Assembly: GCF_016741855.1 (NCBI RefSeq) | Contig: NZ_JAERRH010000002.1 | Coordinates: 434,001 to 498,000, forward strand | Direction of reading: 5' to 3' | From: Streptomyces musisoli | GTDB lineage: Bacteria > Actinomycetota > Actinomycetes > Streptomycetales > Streptomycetaceae | Length of the DNA: 64,000 nt | Part shown: piece after piece, positions 18,277-27,511 of the stretch | Numbering within the stretch: position 1 is the stretch's first letter | How the letters are laid out: each line of letters starts with the position of its first letter | The notes under the pieces: model-generated | The model's database searches: none | What the model saw: only the letters and a program-made list of their open reading frames with translations | Told to the model about the DNA's origin: nothing | Made by a program: the position numbers and the translations under genes

Positions 18277-20829
18277 TCACGGCCGGTGCGGAAGTGTCGG
18301 TCCGCGGGCGGCCTGGCCCCGCCGGCCGTCGCGTGGGAGCGGCGCGCGGCGGGCGGCCAGGAGGAGGGCGACGTCGTCCGGGCGGTCGGTGGCGAGCCGG
18401 GCGGTGGCCGTGAGCCGGTCGGCGACCCCGGACAGGGACCGCCCGCCGCGCCGGCCGGCGGCGGCGCCGGCCTTGGCGAGGGCCAGCCGCAGCGCGGTGA
18501 TGCCGTCGTCGATGTCCGCGCCGGGCCGCTCCACCAGGCCGTCGGTGTACATGGCGAGGATCGCGTCCGGCTCCAGCAGCAGTTCGGTCACCGGATACCG
18601 GGCCGACGGGTCCACCCCGAGCACCACCCCGCCCGCGATCTCCAGCACCCGGGTACGGCCGTCCGGGCAGCGCAGCAGGGGCGGCGGATGGCCCGCCCGG
18701 GCGATCCGGGCCCGGCCGGTGGCGGGGTCCAGGCGCAGATAGCAGCAGCTGGCGAACTGGCCGGGGTCCAGGTCGATCAGCAGGAGATTGGTGCCGCTCA
18801 GGACCTCGTCCGGCGGCCGGTCGCCCAGCGCGAACGCCCGGACGGCGCTGCGCAGCTGGCCCATGGTGGCCGCCGCCTGCACCCCGTGCCCCTGCACGTC
18901 ACCGATGACCAGGGCCAGTCCGTCCCCGGCCCCGACCACGTCGTACCAGTCGCCGCCCACGTCCATGCCCTGCGTGCCTGGGAGGTAGCGGCCCGCGGTC
19001 TCCACCCGCGGATGCGTCGACAGCCGGCGCGGCAGCAGGGCCTGCTGAAGCCCGCGGGCCAGGGCCGCCTCGCTGTCGTAACGGCGGGCCCGCTCCATCG
19101 CCTGGGCGATCAGCCCGGCGAGCGCCGTGAGGACCGTCCGCTCCTGCGTGCTGAAGCCGCGCGGGCGGTCGAAGCCGAGGATGCACGAGCCGACCGGCCG
19201 GCCGGAGGCGATCAGCGGCAGGAACGCGCGGGCCCCCACGTCGGTGTCGAGCGCGAGGCCCGGATAAGCCGTCGCGAGCTGCTGCATCGACTCGAAGAAC
19301 AGCGGCCGGCCGGTGGTCAGGGTCTCCACGCCCGGGATCGGCACGTCGAGGCCCACACCGTCGAACGGGGCGAGGAACCCCTGCGGGAACCCGGTCTCCC
19401 AGGCCAGGTACAGGTGCCGGTCCTGGAGCAGGTAGATGGCCAGCCGCCGGCCGCCGAACGCGGGCAGCAGCTCCTGCGTGACCACCACCGACACCTGCCG
19501 GGCGGTCACCGCGTCCGTCAGGGCGATGGCCAGCGCGATCGGCCGGTACAGCGGCGCCATCGAGCGGTCGCCCACCACGGTGTCCTCGTCCGGGTGCGGC
19601 TCCGGCACCGGCTCCGCCGTGGTGTCCATGCGGCTGGCCGGGACGAGCGTGAAGGTCAGCAGGTCCGTGCCGGGATGCACCGACACGGCCAGCCAGTCGC
19701 CCTCGGCGGGCCCGTCCCGCTCGCCGTGCGGCCGCTGTACATGGAAGTGCACCGGTTCGGGGGCGAGCAGGGCGCCGCGCAGGTGGTCGTCGTAGGGCGG
19801 GCCGGTCAGCCAGGGCAGCGCGTCCCACAGCGCACGCCCGAGCAGCCATTCCCGGGTCCGGCCCGTGAGCCGGGCCAGCGCCGGGTTGGCGTACACGATC
19901 ACCCCGAGCCGGTCCAGGCAGAACACACCCTGCGGCAGCAGGTCGGCCGCACCGTCCGCGGAGGCCGCCGAACCGGGGTGGAACACCACACCGCCGACCG
20001 CCGGCCCGACGGCGTCGGCACCCGCCGGCCACACGGCCAGCAGCCGCGGTGAGCCGTCGCGGGCCCGCAGGACGAGCGGGGCGTTCGGCGGCTTCCCGGC
20101 GGCGGCGTCGCGCAGCGCGGCCAGGATCAGGTACGCGTCGGCCGGGGCCACGGCCTCCGCGAGCGCCGTGTCCGTCCCCGCGAACTCTCCGGGGCGCAGC
20201 CCCAGAAGGGCGTGCAGCCGGTCGTCGGCGCGCACCACGGCGGCCTCCGGGTCCCAGCTGAACCGTCCCACGGCGGCCTGTGCGGTCCGGCCCGCGGGCG
20301 GCCGGACGCACATCGGCTCCCCGTCCCAGAGGACCGCGCTCTCGTCCCCGTCGGCCAGGGCGAGCAGTTCGGCGCCCAGGCCCTCGGCCAGCCGGGCGAG
20401 CAGCTCCCGGTCCAGGAGTTCGTCGTCGGCGTCCGTCACCGCCGGGCGCAGCACCGTGAGCACTCCCAGCGGCTCGGTCCCGCCCGGCACCGGGACGTGC
20501 ACCGACCCGAACGGGAAGGGCAGACCGGCGGCGAACTGCGGATACCGGCGCATGGTCTCCGTGGCGTTCGGCAGGATCACCTGGACGCCGAGCCGGTAGG
20601 CGTCGGCGACGGGGAAGGGACGGTCGACGTGCAGCCGCCACCAGGGCCTGAACAGCGGGCCGGGCAGTCCCGCGAGCACGGAGAGGCGCAGCAGGCCCGG
20701 GGTGCCGGACCGCAGATAGACGCCGGCCACCCGGCCGCCGGCCGCGCCGAGGGCGCCGGCCGAGGCGTCGACCAGCAGCGCGGCCAGCCGGTCCCGCGTA
20801 CGGACCGCCTGCTCGTCGCTCCCGGCCAT
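18277..20829 (-). CDS. SpoIIE-type PP2C phosphatase with GAF and PAS domains
   Basis: 850-residue soluble regulator. An N-terminal GAF-like domain (about 1-170) is followed by PAS-like segments (about 190-420; a clear one at LPQGVFCLDRLGVIVYANPALARLTGR), a second GAF (about 450-610) and a C-terminal SpoIIE phosphatase (about 625-815) with VGGDWYDVV, IGDVQGHGVQAAATMG and MYTDGLVERPG. Unlike the neighbouring phosphatase it has no membrane anchor and no HATPase domain. ATG 20829 follows GAGGTAGGG and is preferred over an in-frame GTG at 20868. It is upstream of and co-directional with the Cache-PAS-GAF phosphatase, 113 bp apart. Confidence 0.87.
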   Translation of the reverse strand: MAGSDEQAVRTRDRLAALLVDASAGALGAAGGRVAGVYLRSGTPGLLRLSVLAGLPGPLFRPWWRLHVDRPFPVADAYRLGVQVILPNATETMRRYPQFAAGLPFPFGSVHVPVPGGTEPLGVLTVLRPAVTDADDELLDRELLARLAEGLGAELLALADGDESAVLWDGEPMCVRPPAGRTAQAAVGRFSWDPEAAVVRADDRLHALLGLRPGEFAGTDTALAEAVAPADAYLILAALRDAAAGKPPNAPLVLRARDGSPRLLAVWPAGADAVGPAVGGVVFHPGSAASADGAADLLPQGVFCLDRLGVIVYANPALARLTGRTREWLLGRALWDALPWLTGPPYDDHLRGALLAPEPVHFHVQRPHGERDGPAEGDWLAVSVHPGTDLLTFTLVPASRMDTTAEPVPEPHPDEDTVVGDRSMAPLYRPIALAIALTDAVTARQVSVVVTQELLPAFGGRRLAIYLLQDRHLYLAWETGFPQGFLAPFDGVGLDVPIPGVETLTTGRPLFFESMQQLATAYPGLALDTDVGARAFLPLIASGRPVGSCILGFDRPRGFSTQERTVLTALAGLIAQAMERARRYDSEAALARGLQQALLPRRLSTHPRVETAGRYLPGTQGMDVGGDWYDVVGAGDGLALVIGDVQGHGVQAAATMGQLRSAVRAFALGDRPPDEVLSGTNLLLIDLDPGQFASCCYLRLDPATGRARIARAGHPPPLLRCPDGRTRVLEIAGGVVLGVDPSARYPVTELLLEPDAILAMYTDGLVERPGADIDDGITALRLALAKAGAAAGRRGGRSLSGVADRLTATARLATDRPDDVALLLAARRAPLPRDGRRGQAARGPTLPHRP

Positions 20830-20974
20830 GGGCCCTACCTCGTCCCGTGTGCCTCCGCTGGATGACACAGCAAGAATGCGCCACGAGACACGCCGAATGC
20901 ACCTGGGCGGCGAGGAGAAACCCGGAAGACAACGGGCGCGCCCCTCCGGACCGGCTTCCGCGCACGAGGCCGGT

Positions 20975-21330
20975 GTCGCGTGGCCGGGGAGTGGGGGGCG
21001 TGCCTGTTCGCGTTCCGCTTATGGGACCGGTGTGGCGTGGGCGGGGGTGGGGGGCGTGCCGGTCGGTGTTCCGCTTATGGGACTGGAGCGGCTTGGTCGG
21101 GGGGAGAGGGTGTGGCGCCTCGGAGTGCTGGCTCACGGGCCCGGAGACGGGGGCGGGAGGTAGGGGGCGTGCGGCTCTGTGTTCCGTTTACGGGATCGGA
21201 GACGTGTGGATGGGAGGAGGGGGCGTGCCCGTCCGTGTTCCGCTTACGGGGACCGGAGTGGCGTAGCCGGGGGTGGGGGCGCGTGCCTACCCGTATGGCT
21301 CACGGGACCGGAGACGTGTGGCCGGGAGGC
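20975..21330. repeat. Degenerate 45-60 bp direct repeats in spacer
   Basis: At least five decayed copies of a unit with core CGTGTTCCGCTTAYGGGACCGG (shorter matches at about 21010, 21065, 21180, 21235, 21295) separated by G-rich linkers. They fill most of the 667-bp spacer upstream of the next gene. No gene is supported inside. Confidence 0.75.
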
Positions 21331-21496
21331 GGGGGGCGGGCCACGGCCGGGGCGGCGAAGGTGGGCGCCCGGTCGGCTCACACCAGTGCCCCGCCCGAGT
21401 GGCGGGGCCCCGGACCCGCTCCTAGTAATGGACTCCGTAACGCCGCGACCGTGTGCGGGGGCGCAGGTGCGGTCGCACGCCTCTCCTGGAGCCGAG

Positions 21497-22909
21497 ATGA
21501 CGACCCGCCCTTCGTCCACCCGTCCCGACGACTCGCTGATAGCCCCGGCACCGGCCGCCACCGGCCTCGCCACTCCGTCCCCGCAGCTGCTGCTGTGGCC
21601 CTTGCGGCCCCCCGAGGGACTTCCCGACCCCCAGCCGGCGGACGATCCCGCATCGGATGGTCCCCGGCCGGCTGATCCCCAGTCGGGAGGTCCCCAGCCG
21701 GGTGATCCCGAGTCCGGTGGTCCCCGGCCGGGTGATCCCGCATCGGGTGGTGTCCAGCAGGCTGATCCCGAGTCGGCTGCTCGCAAGTCGGACGATCCCC
21801 TGCGCGGCCTGGTCCACGCGGCCGTCGCCGACCGTCCGCTGGAGGACGTCGTTCGGCTCATCACCCTGCTGGAGGGCTCGCCCGAGCACGCCCGGAGCAA
21901 GGCCGACGCGCTGCGCGCGGTGGCGGTCGACCGGTCCGTGGAGGACCTCACCCGCCTGGTGACGCTGCTGACCAAGCCGCCCCGGGAGACGGACAGCGCC
22001 GACGAGGCGATCCGTGTCGCCGCCGAGTGCCGCCCCTTGGAGGACGTCTCCCGGCTGATGGAGCTGCTGCACCGCAGACCGGTGGAGCCCCACTGCTGGG
22101 AGGAGGCCGTACGGGCGGTGGCCGTCCACCGGCCCGTCGAGGAGCTGGCCGAGCTGATCGGCCGGCTGACCGCCGACCGGGAGGCGTCCGAGCGGCGCCT
22201 GCCCGATCCGCCGGATCGGGAGCCGGCGGGAATCGGACCCGCAGGTTTCGGGCTGACCGGTGTGGGGTCGTCCGGTGTCGAGCCGATGGGGGCAGGGCCG
22301 GCCCGCCCCGAGCCGGCGCGCGCCGAGCCGGCGGATTCCGAGCCCGTCGGCCCCTCCTGGTCCGCGCCCACCGCCCCGGTACCGGCGATCGCCGCGGCCC
22401 TGCGGATCCGGCCCGCGGGGGAGCGGCCCGCCAAGGAACGGCCGCAGAAGAAGCGGCAGCCGAGGCAGCGTCAGGTGGCCGGTGAGCGGGCCGCGGACGG
22501 CCAGGCCACGGTCGCTTGCGTGTGGGCCGCCCGGGGCGCCGCGCTGCTCGTGCTCCTGTGCGGGCTGGCCCACGTCCCGCGCTACTGGAGCGGGCTGTCC
22601 CACGGCGTCCTCGGGGCCACCCTGCTCGCCTCGGCGCTGTGCGGCCTGCTGGCGCTCGCCCTCACGGCGCGCGCGGCCTCGGCCCGCCTCGTCGCCGCGA
22701 CGGCCGCCGTCGGCGTGACGGCGGTGCTCGCCGCGGGGCACGTGCTCGGCGGACGGTTCGGCCTGCCCGACCCGGCCCGGCTGGAGATGGCGACCCTGGC
22801 GCCGCCCTGGCTGGCCGGCCCGGCGGCCGCGGCAGCCGCCCTCGGGGCACTGTCGGTCCTGCTGACCGGCCTGGCCCCCGCCAACGCCCCACGCGACGGC
22901 GTGCATTGA
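21497..22909 (+). CDS. Repeat-containing membrane protein of unknown function
   Basis: About 470 residues. After a Pro/Gly/Asp-rich linker made of ~9-residue repeats (about 40-95), four tandem helical repeats of 30-33 residues follow (about 100-235), each with the pattern (R/C)xRPLEDVxRLxxLL, as in AVADRPLEDVVRLITLL and AAECRPLEDVSRLMELL. A second low-complexity linker and a basic stretch (KERPQKKRQPRQRQ) precede four hydrophobic helices (about 330-460). The repeats look like a helical protein-binding scaffold tethered to the membrane. ATG 21497 follows GGAG. The family is unknown to me; a developmental or regulatory role is only a guess. Confidence 0.75.
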   Translation: MTTRPSSTRPDDSLIAPAPAATGLATPSPQLLLWPLRPPEGLPDPQPADDPASDGPRPADPQSGGPQPGDPESGGPRPGDPASGGVQQADPESAARKSDDPLRGLVHAAVADRPLEDVVRLITLLEGSPEHARSKADALRAVAVDRSVEDLTRLVTLLTKPPRETDSADEAIRVAAECRPLEDVSRLMELLHRRPVEPHCWEEAVRAVAVHRPVEELAELIGRLTADREASERRLPDPPDREPAGIGPAGFGLTGVGSSGVEPMGAGPARPEPARAEPADSEPVGPSWSAPTAPVPAIAAALRIRPAGERPAKERPQKKRQPRQRQVAGERAADGQATVACVWAARGAALLVLLCGLAHVPRYWSGLSHGVLGATLLASALCGLLALALTARAASARLVAATAAVGVTAVLAAGHVLGGRFGLPDPARLEMATLAPPWLAGPAAAAAALGALSVLLTGLAPANAPRDGVH

Positions 22910-22964
22910 GCGGAGGGGGCCGTAGGGCCGGGGCCGGGCGCGTGGTGCGGCATGCCGCAGCCGG

Positions 22965-23252
22965 TCAGGCCTCGGTCGTCCCCCGCGGCAGCGGCCCTGC
23001 GGAGCGCAGGCTCCGCAGGGCGAGGATCAGGACGCCGATGTCGTCCAGGTAGACCGGGTCCGGCAGCAGATCGGCGGGCAGCAGCAGATAGGCGACCGCG
23101 CCCCAGAACACCCAGCGCGGGCCCGTCGGCAGCCCTGCCCGCCGCAGCGTCCGCCGGGTCCGGACCAGCCGTACCAGCAGACCGACGGCGACGGCGAGCA
23201 GCACCGCCGCGACGCAGGCCGCGATCACCAGCAGGGTCGTGGTCGTGTCCAT
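22965..23252 (-). CDS. DUF1232 (YkvA-type) small membrane protein
   Basis: 95-residue protein with an N-terminal membrane helix (about 6-28) and a second hydrophobic segment carrying the DUF1232 signature: FWGAVAYLLLPADLLPDPVYLDDIGVLILAL. The core YLLLPxDLLPD is the family hallmark. The start is preceded by AAGGAG, which occurs three times in a 13-bp tandem array. The function of the family is unknown. Confidence 0.85.
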   Translation of the reverse strand: MDTTTTLLVIAACVAAVLLAVAVGLLVRLVRTRRTLRRAGLPTGPRWVFWGAVAYLLLPADLLPDPVYLDDIGVLILALRSLRSAGPLPRGTTEA

Positions 23253-23293
23253 CCTGGCTCCTTGTCCGCGCTCCTTGTCCGCGCTCCTTGTCC
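23253..23293 (-). repeat. 13-bp tandem repeat carrying the ribosome binding site
   Basis: CTCCTTGTCCGCG occurs twice in full with a third partial copy; read leftward each copy presents AAGGAG. The copy nearest the DUF1232 ATG acts as the likely Shine-Dalgarno. Confidence 0.75.
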
Positions 23294-23310
23294 GGGTGGG
23301 ACGGGAACGA

Positions 23311-24693
23311 CTACGACGAGCCCTCGGGCGCGTCGCCGCCGGCACCCGCCCGGTCGTCACCGTCCCGCACGTCACCGTCCGGCGTTCGGTTCCGCACGGC
23401 GCCGTTCCGGTCGTCACCGTCCCGCACGGCACCGGTCCGGTCGTCACCGTCCCTCACGGCACCCGCCCGGTCGTCACCGTCCCGCACGGCGCCCCTCCGG
23501 TCGTCACCGTCCCGCACGGCGCCGTCCGGCGTGCCGTTGCGCACGGTGCCGTCCGGCGTGGCGTCCGTGGCGGACTCCGGCTGCTGCCGGCCCTTGGCAG
23601 TGAACCTCAGCCGTTCAAAGGTACGCGTCAACTGCTGGAGCGCGCCCGGTGTCCGGGGGCCGGGCCGCTGGGGCGGCACGGCGGGCGCGGGCACGTCCCG
23701 GTACGCGGACAGCGCCTCCAGGGCCTGCTCGGCAGCGTGCTTGTACAGGTCCCGGGACTTCGTCATGGCCTCCAGCGCCTCGGCGTACATCGCCACCAGC
23801 CGCCGCTCGCGCTCCAGTTCCTCCTGGAGGGTGAGCAGGGTCCAGTTCTCGCGCAGATCCGTCAGTGCCTCCCCGGCGTCCCGCGGCAGCGGCCGGGGCA
23901 GTGCGACGAAACGGCGCAGCGCCGCGACGAGTTCCGACGGCTCCGAACCGTCCAGGAAGACGCTGCGCACGCGGTGCTCCCGGCCGTCGTACCCCTCCGG
24001 CGCCGGGTCCGGCGGCAGCAGCACCGCGCCGCCGCGCGGCACCTCCACGCCGAGGTCCTTCAGCGCCCAGTTGACGCCCCGCAGTTGCTGCGGTGCGGCC
24101 CGGTGCTCGACCACACGGTGGCGCAGACCGGGCGGCAGCAGCGCCGCCAGCGGCAGCCGGCCGCGCTCGTCCGGCGTCATCGCCTCGTGCACGACGACAT
24201 GCACGCACCACGCCTCGCGCGCCGCGTCCCGCAGCCGGCGCCGCATCTCCTTGTCGTCCTCGGGCAGGGCGTTGACCTGCCGTAGCCGCAGACCGGCAAC
24301 GGTGGGGTGATGATCCCAGGAGTCGTCGTCGCCGTCGGCGGAGGCGCCCTCCGGCCAGAACAGGGTGACGGGCGAGGGCCACGCGTCGTCCCACGGCCGC
24401 TCCGCCTCCGCCACCAGCCGCCACTCGTGGCCCTGCGGCCGGTCCTGACGCGGTTCGAGGGTGAGCCGGGCCCGCACGGTCACCGTGCCGTCGGCCCGCC
24501 ATCGGGCCTCGAACACCCGCCGGGACGGATCCTCGGCGGCGGGCGGCTCGGCGAAGTCGTCGATGTCCCCGCTCTCCTTGTGCCGGCGCAAGGTGCGGCG
24601 GACGACGTCCTCGGGGGCGCGACCGGTGTGGCGGCCCCGGGCCGCCCAGAGGGTCTGCGGGATGGCGGCGCGGTCGGTGGCGGAGTTCGACAT
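23311..24693 (-). CDS. Hypothetical protein with 9-residue C-terminal tandem repeats
   Basis: 460-residue soluble protein. Residues about 45-260 form an alpha/beta region of unknown type; residues 265-345 are helical with heptad-like Glu/Leu/Arg (LTLQEELERERRLVAMYAEALEAMTKSRDLYKHAAEQALEAL), suggesting a coiled coil. The last ~75 residues are tandem GAVRDGDDR nonapeptides, encoded by a 27-bp DNA repeat at about 23345-23530. The 58-bp gap to the co-directional DUF1232 gene suggests possible co-transcription. I do not recognise the family. Confidence 0.7.
   Translation of the reverse strand: MSNSATDRAAIPQTLWAARGRHTGRAPEDVVRRTLRRHKESGDIDDFAEPPAAEDPSRRVFEARWRADGTVTVRARLTLEPRQDRPQGHEWRLVAEAERPWDDAWPSPVTLFWPEGASADGDDDSWDHHPTVAGLRLRQVNALPEDDKEMRRRLRDAAREAWCVHVVVHEAMTPDERGRLPLAALLPPGLRHRVVEHRAAPQQLRGVNWALKDLGVEVPRGGAVLLPPDPAPEGYDGREHRVRSVFLDGSEPSELVAALRRFVALPRPLPRDAGEALTDLRENWTLLTLQEELERERRLVAMYAEALEAMTKSRDLYKHAAEQALEALSAYRDVPAPAVPPQRPGPRTPGALQQLTRTFERLRFTAKGRQQPESATDATPDGTVRNGTPDGAVRDGDDRRGAVRDGDDRAGAVRDGDDRTGAVRDGDDRNGAVRNRTPDGDVRDGDDRAGAGGDAPEGSS
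23345..23530. repeat. 27-bp tandem repeats in coding sequence
   Basis: About six imperfect copies with core CGTCACCGTCCCGCACGGC. They encode the GAVRDGDDR repeat at the C-terminus of the leftward gene. Confidence 0.85.
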
Positions 24694-25088
24694 GAGCCAA
24701 TCTGCTGATGGGGGCGGGTGCGCCTCCCAGTATCACCGCTCGCCGGTGCGGCACGGCGCCCGGGGGCCCGGCCCCGCGCGTCGCCCGGGAGCGCGACCGG
24801 CGCACGGGGTGCGCGCCGTACGCCCGGGGTGTGCGCGGTACGCGTCAGGTGCCCGCGGTTCACCCGTGCCCGGCCGCCGGGCACCGCGCCCCCAATGGTC
24901 CGGCGAACGGGGCCCGCCCGTCCATCCGCTTCGGGGCGGTCCCCGTTCACCCCCCACCCCCCACCCCACCCACACCCACGTCACCCCCCACGCCTCGCCG
25001 CGGCCCGTTTCCCCCGGACGGCGGACACGGCGCGCCTGACCGGTTCACTTCGCGCGATATATATCGGTAGCCGATATATACTGAGCGC
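24694..25088. other. Divergent intergenic region
   Basis: 395-bp spacer between the leftward 460-aa gene and the rightward padR gene. Most is very GC-rich with C-rich tracts (24945-24990). The last 40 bp are strikingly AT-rich and contain the PadR operator. No gene seen. Confidence 0.55.
25058..25080. promoter_or_regulatory. PadR-type operator
   Basis: TATATATCGG-TAG-CCGATATATA, a perfect inverted repeat with 10-bp arms and a 3-bp centre, ending 8 bp before the padR ATG. The TATATCG...CGATATA form is typical of PadR-family autoregulatory sites, and it stands out against the surrounding GC-rich DNA. Confidence 0.8.
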
Positions 25089-25499
25089 ATGACAGCGAAG
25101 GGCATGACCCGTGCGGCGTTCTTCGTCCTCACGGCGCTCGCCGACCAGCCCCGGCACGGCTACGGCATCCTGCGCGAGGTGGAGGAACTGTCCGACGGGG
25201 AGGTGCAGCTGCGCGTCGGCACGCTCTACGGCGTGCTCGACCGCCTCACCGCGGACGGCCTCATCGTGCTGGACCGGGAAGAGGTGCAGCAGGGCCGGCT
25301 GCGGCGCTACTACCGGCTGACCGACGAAGGCGTGGCGGCACTCGACGCGGAGGCCGAGCGGATGGCCGCCGGCGCCGGGGCCGCCAAGCGGCGCATCGCC
25401 GAGGGCCGCCGCGCCGGCACCCCGGCCCGCCCCGCCGCCGAGGGCCCGGCCGGCCTCGAACGCCCCACCCCACCCGGACTCGCGGGAGGCTACGCATGA
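25089..25499 (+). CDS. PadR-family transcriptional regulator
   Basis: 136-residue PadR repressor. The winged helix is FFVLTALADQPRHGYGILREVEELSDGEVQLRVGTLYGVLDRLTADGLI, followed by the wing RLRRYYRLTDEGVAALDAE and a short C-terminal helix. It probably binds the 23-bp palindrome that overlaps its own promoter. Its stop overlaps the ATG of the membrane-protein gene (ATGA), so the two form an operon in which the repressor likely controls the membrane protein; the layout is common in Streptomyces. The inducer is unknown. Confidence 0.92.
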   Translation: MTAKGMTRAAFFVLTALADQPRHGYGILREVEELSDGEVQLRVGTLYGVLDRLTADGLIVLDREEVQQGRLRRYYRLTDEGVAALDAEAERMAAGAGAAKRRIAEGRRAGTPARPAAEGPAGLERPTPPGLAGGYA

Positions 25500-26500
25500 C
25501 CACACTGCTGGAAACCCGCTACCGCGCGGTCCTGCGCCTGCTCCCGGCCTACTACCGGCGCGAACGGGAGGAGGAGATGGTCGAGACGTACCTGTGGGAC
25601 CTCGACCGCGACACCCAGGACCAGAGCCGGCCCACCCTCGGGGAGGTGGCCAGCATCGCGGCGCTGGCCGTGCGCTGCCGGCTCGGCGCGCCCGGCGCGC
25701 CCCGCCCGTACGCCCTCCTGGGCTCCGCAGTCCGCCAGTTCGCCCTGTTCGCCGTGCTGCTCCAGGCCACCTCCGCGGTCGTGGACCGGGCCCTGGGCCT
25801 GACCTGGGCCTTCACCCGGGGCGCCGACGAACGGCGGATGTTCCTCACCGGGTTCACCGGCCAGGACACGACCGGCACGGTCGTCGCCGTGCTCACCTGG
25901 ACGCTCCCCCTGCTGTGGACGGTGGCCTACTTCGCGCTGCTGCACGACCACCGCCGCGCGGCCCGGTACGGCGCGCTCGCCGCGGCCCTGCCCACCCTGT
26001 GGCCGCTGGCCGGCTCGCTCGCCGACGACCAAGCCGTGCCGTGGATGCCCTGGTACGACACCCCGGCGGCGCTGCTGGCCTGGCTGCCGGTGCTCGCCCT
26101 GTGCGCCGCCCATCACCGGGACGCGCCCCCCGCCCGCCTGCCCGCGGGCTCCCCGGGACTGGTGTTCCTGGCCGGGTGCGTGGTGACGGGCGGGTCGATC
26201 GTGCTGGTGCCGGCCGCCGCTGACACGGTCTGGGCGCCCGCCACCGGCTTCGTCGTGGGCGCCCTCGGCTGGCTGCTGTGGCGTGCCCGGCGCATGGACC
26301 GCACGCCCCCCGGTGCCGCCCTCGCCCTGGCCGCGCTCGGCCTGCTCGTGCTCGTGGTGCGGGTCGCCGCCCTCTACCCCTGGCTGCACGTGCCCGGAGC
26401 CGGCGCGCTGGTCGGCGGCGGCCTCGGCCAGACGGCGGCCCTCGTCCTGCTGACCGCGGCACTGACCGTGGTCGCGGGCCGCGACCTCGTCCGGCGCTGA
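25496..26500 (+). CDS. PadR-operon membrane protein
   Basis: 334-residue protein. An N-terminal cytoplasmic helical segment (about 1-65; YRAVLRLLPAYYRREREEEMVETYLWDLD) is followed by about eight hydrophobic helices. The N-terminal segment resembles those of actinobacterial membrane proteins encoded with PadR repressors (HAAS-like). There is no transporter signature. Translation is coupled to padR by a 4-bp overlap. Function unknown; a role in envelope stress or export is a guess from context. Confidence 0.8.
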   Translation: MTTLLETRYRAVLRLLPAYYRREREEEMVETYLWDLDRDTQDQSRPTLGEVASIAALAVRCRLGAPGAPRPYALLGSAVRQFALFAVLLQATSAVVDRALGLTWAFTRGADERRMFLTGFTGQDTTGTVVAVLTWTLPLLWTVAYFALLHDHRRAARYGALAAALPTLWPLAGSLADDQAVPWMPWYDTPAALLAWLPVLALCAAHHRDAPPARLPAGSPGLVFLAGCVVTGGSIVLVPAAADTVWAPATGFVVGALGWLLWRARRMDRTPPGAALALAALGLLVLVVRVAALYPWLHVPGAGALVGGGLGQTAALVLLTAALTVVAGRDLVRR

Positions 26501-26545
26501 CCGCCCGCACCGGCACCCGGTGGCCCCGCCCCGCCCGGCCGGACC

Positions 26546-27511
26546 TCAGTGCGGGAACGCGCGGGGCGGTCGCTGGCGCGGCAACTCCTCCCGGAATTCG
26601 GCGATCACCGTGCTGATCTGGCGCATCAGCACGGTGTTCTCCAGCCGGTCCAGATAGAGGCCGGCGGCCGCCAGCGCGGGCAGGTCGACGCAGAAGTACA
26701 GCGCCATCAGCGGATTGACGAACAGTTCGCTGCCCCGGGTGCGTTCGGTGAACCGCACGTCGCCGAAGTCCCCGCGCACCGCCGCGGAGACGGACCCGTG
26801 CACGATGCTCGGATGACTCGCGTGGCAGCGCTGGGCGTGGGCCACCGCGTCGAGGTAGGCCGCGCCCTCCGGGCTCTCGCGCGGGAGGGAGAACGCGCCG
26901 AGGTAGCCGCCCGCGCGGTCCAGGGCGGCCAGGTTCTCCAGGACCAGGGAGTGGTTGACGCCGTGGTGGGCGTCCACCCCGAAGCCCAGGCAGGCCACCA
27001 GCCGCTGCGCCACCTCCGGGAGCCCGGCGACGGCGGCCAGACTGGCCATGTCCTCCTCCGGAGTCCCGAGGCCGTGCTCGTCGCCGCGCATCAATATGTC
27101 CGTGCCGCCGTCCACCAGAACGATCGCGTCCACCCCGCCGAGGTGCGCGAGGAGCGCCCGGTACGCGGCGCGCAGCGGCTCGACTCCCGTGCGCGGGAAG
27201 GCGTACACGACGTCGGGCAGGTCCTGGGACCGCAGCCACCGGGTGAGGGAACGCTCGGGGAAGTAGTCACCGCGCAGCGGGGTGTCCGGGCGGATCTCGG
27301 CGACGTCCTCCTCGACCCAGCTGTCCAGGTCCAGGCCGTACAGGTCGGCGAAGGACAGGCTCGCCAGGTGCACTTCCTTGCCGGCCGAACGCAGCGCGAG
27401 GGCGAGCGGGAGCCCGGCGTAGACGTCGAAGCCGCCGCCGGCGCCGGCGACGAGCACGCGACGGGCCTCGCGCAGGCGGGTGAAGAAGGCGGGTTCGGAC
27501 AAAGAGAACAT
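26546..27511 (-). CDS. DUF1152 domain protein
   Basis: 321-residue cytoplasmic protein of the DUF1152 family. It opens with a Rossmann-like VLVAGAGGGFDVYAGLPLALALRSAGKEVHLASLSF and has the conserved acidic motif AIVLVDGGTDILMRGDE, then CLGFGVDAHHGVN, both hallmarks of the family. The enzyme activity of the family is not established. It is divergent from the giant orphan gene with a 158-bp spacer. Confidence 0.87.
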   Translation of the reverse strand: MFSLSEPAFFTRLREARRVLVAGAGGGFDVYAGLPLALALRSAGKEVHLASLSFADLYGLDLDSWVEEDVAEIRPDTPLRGDYFPERSLTRWLRSQDLPDVVYAFPRTGVEPLRAAYRALLAHLGGVDAIVLVDGGTDILMRGDEHGLGTPEEDMASLAAVAGLPEVAQRLVACLGFGVDAHHGVNHSLVLENLAALDRAGGYLGAFSLPRESPEGAAYLDAVAHAQRCHASHPSIVHGSVSAAVRGDFGDVRFTERTRGSELFVNPLMALYFCVDLPALAAAGLYLDRLENTVLMRQISTVIAEFREELPRQRPPRAFPH

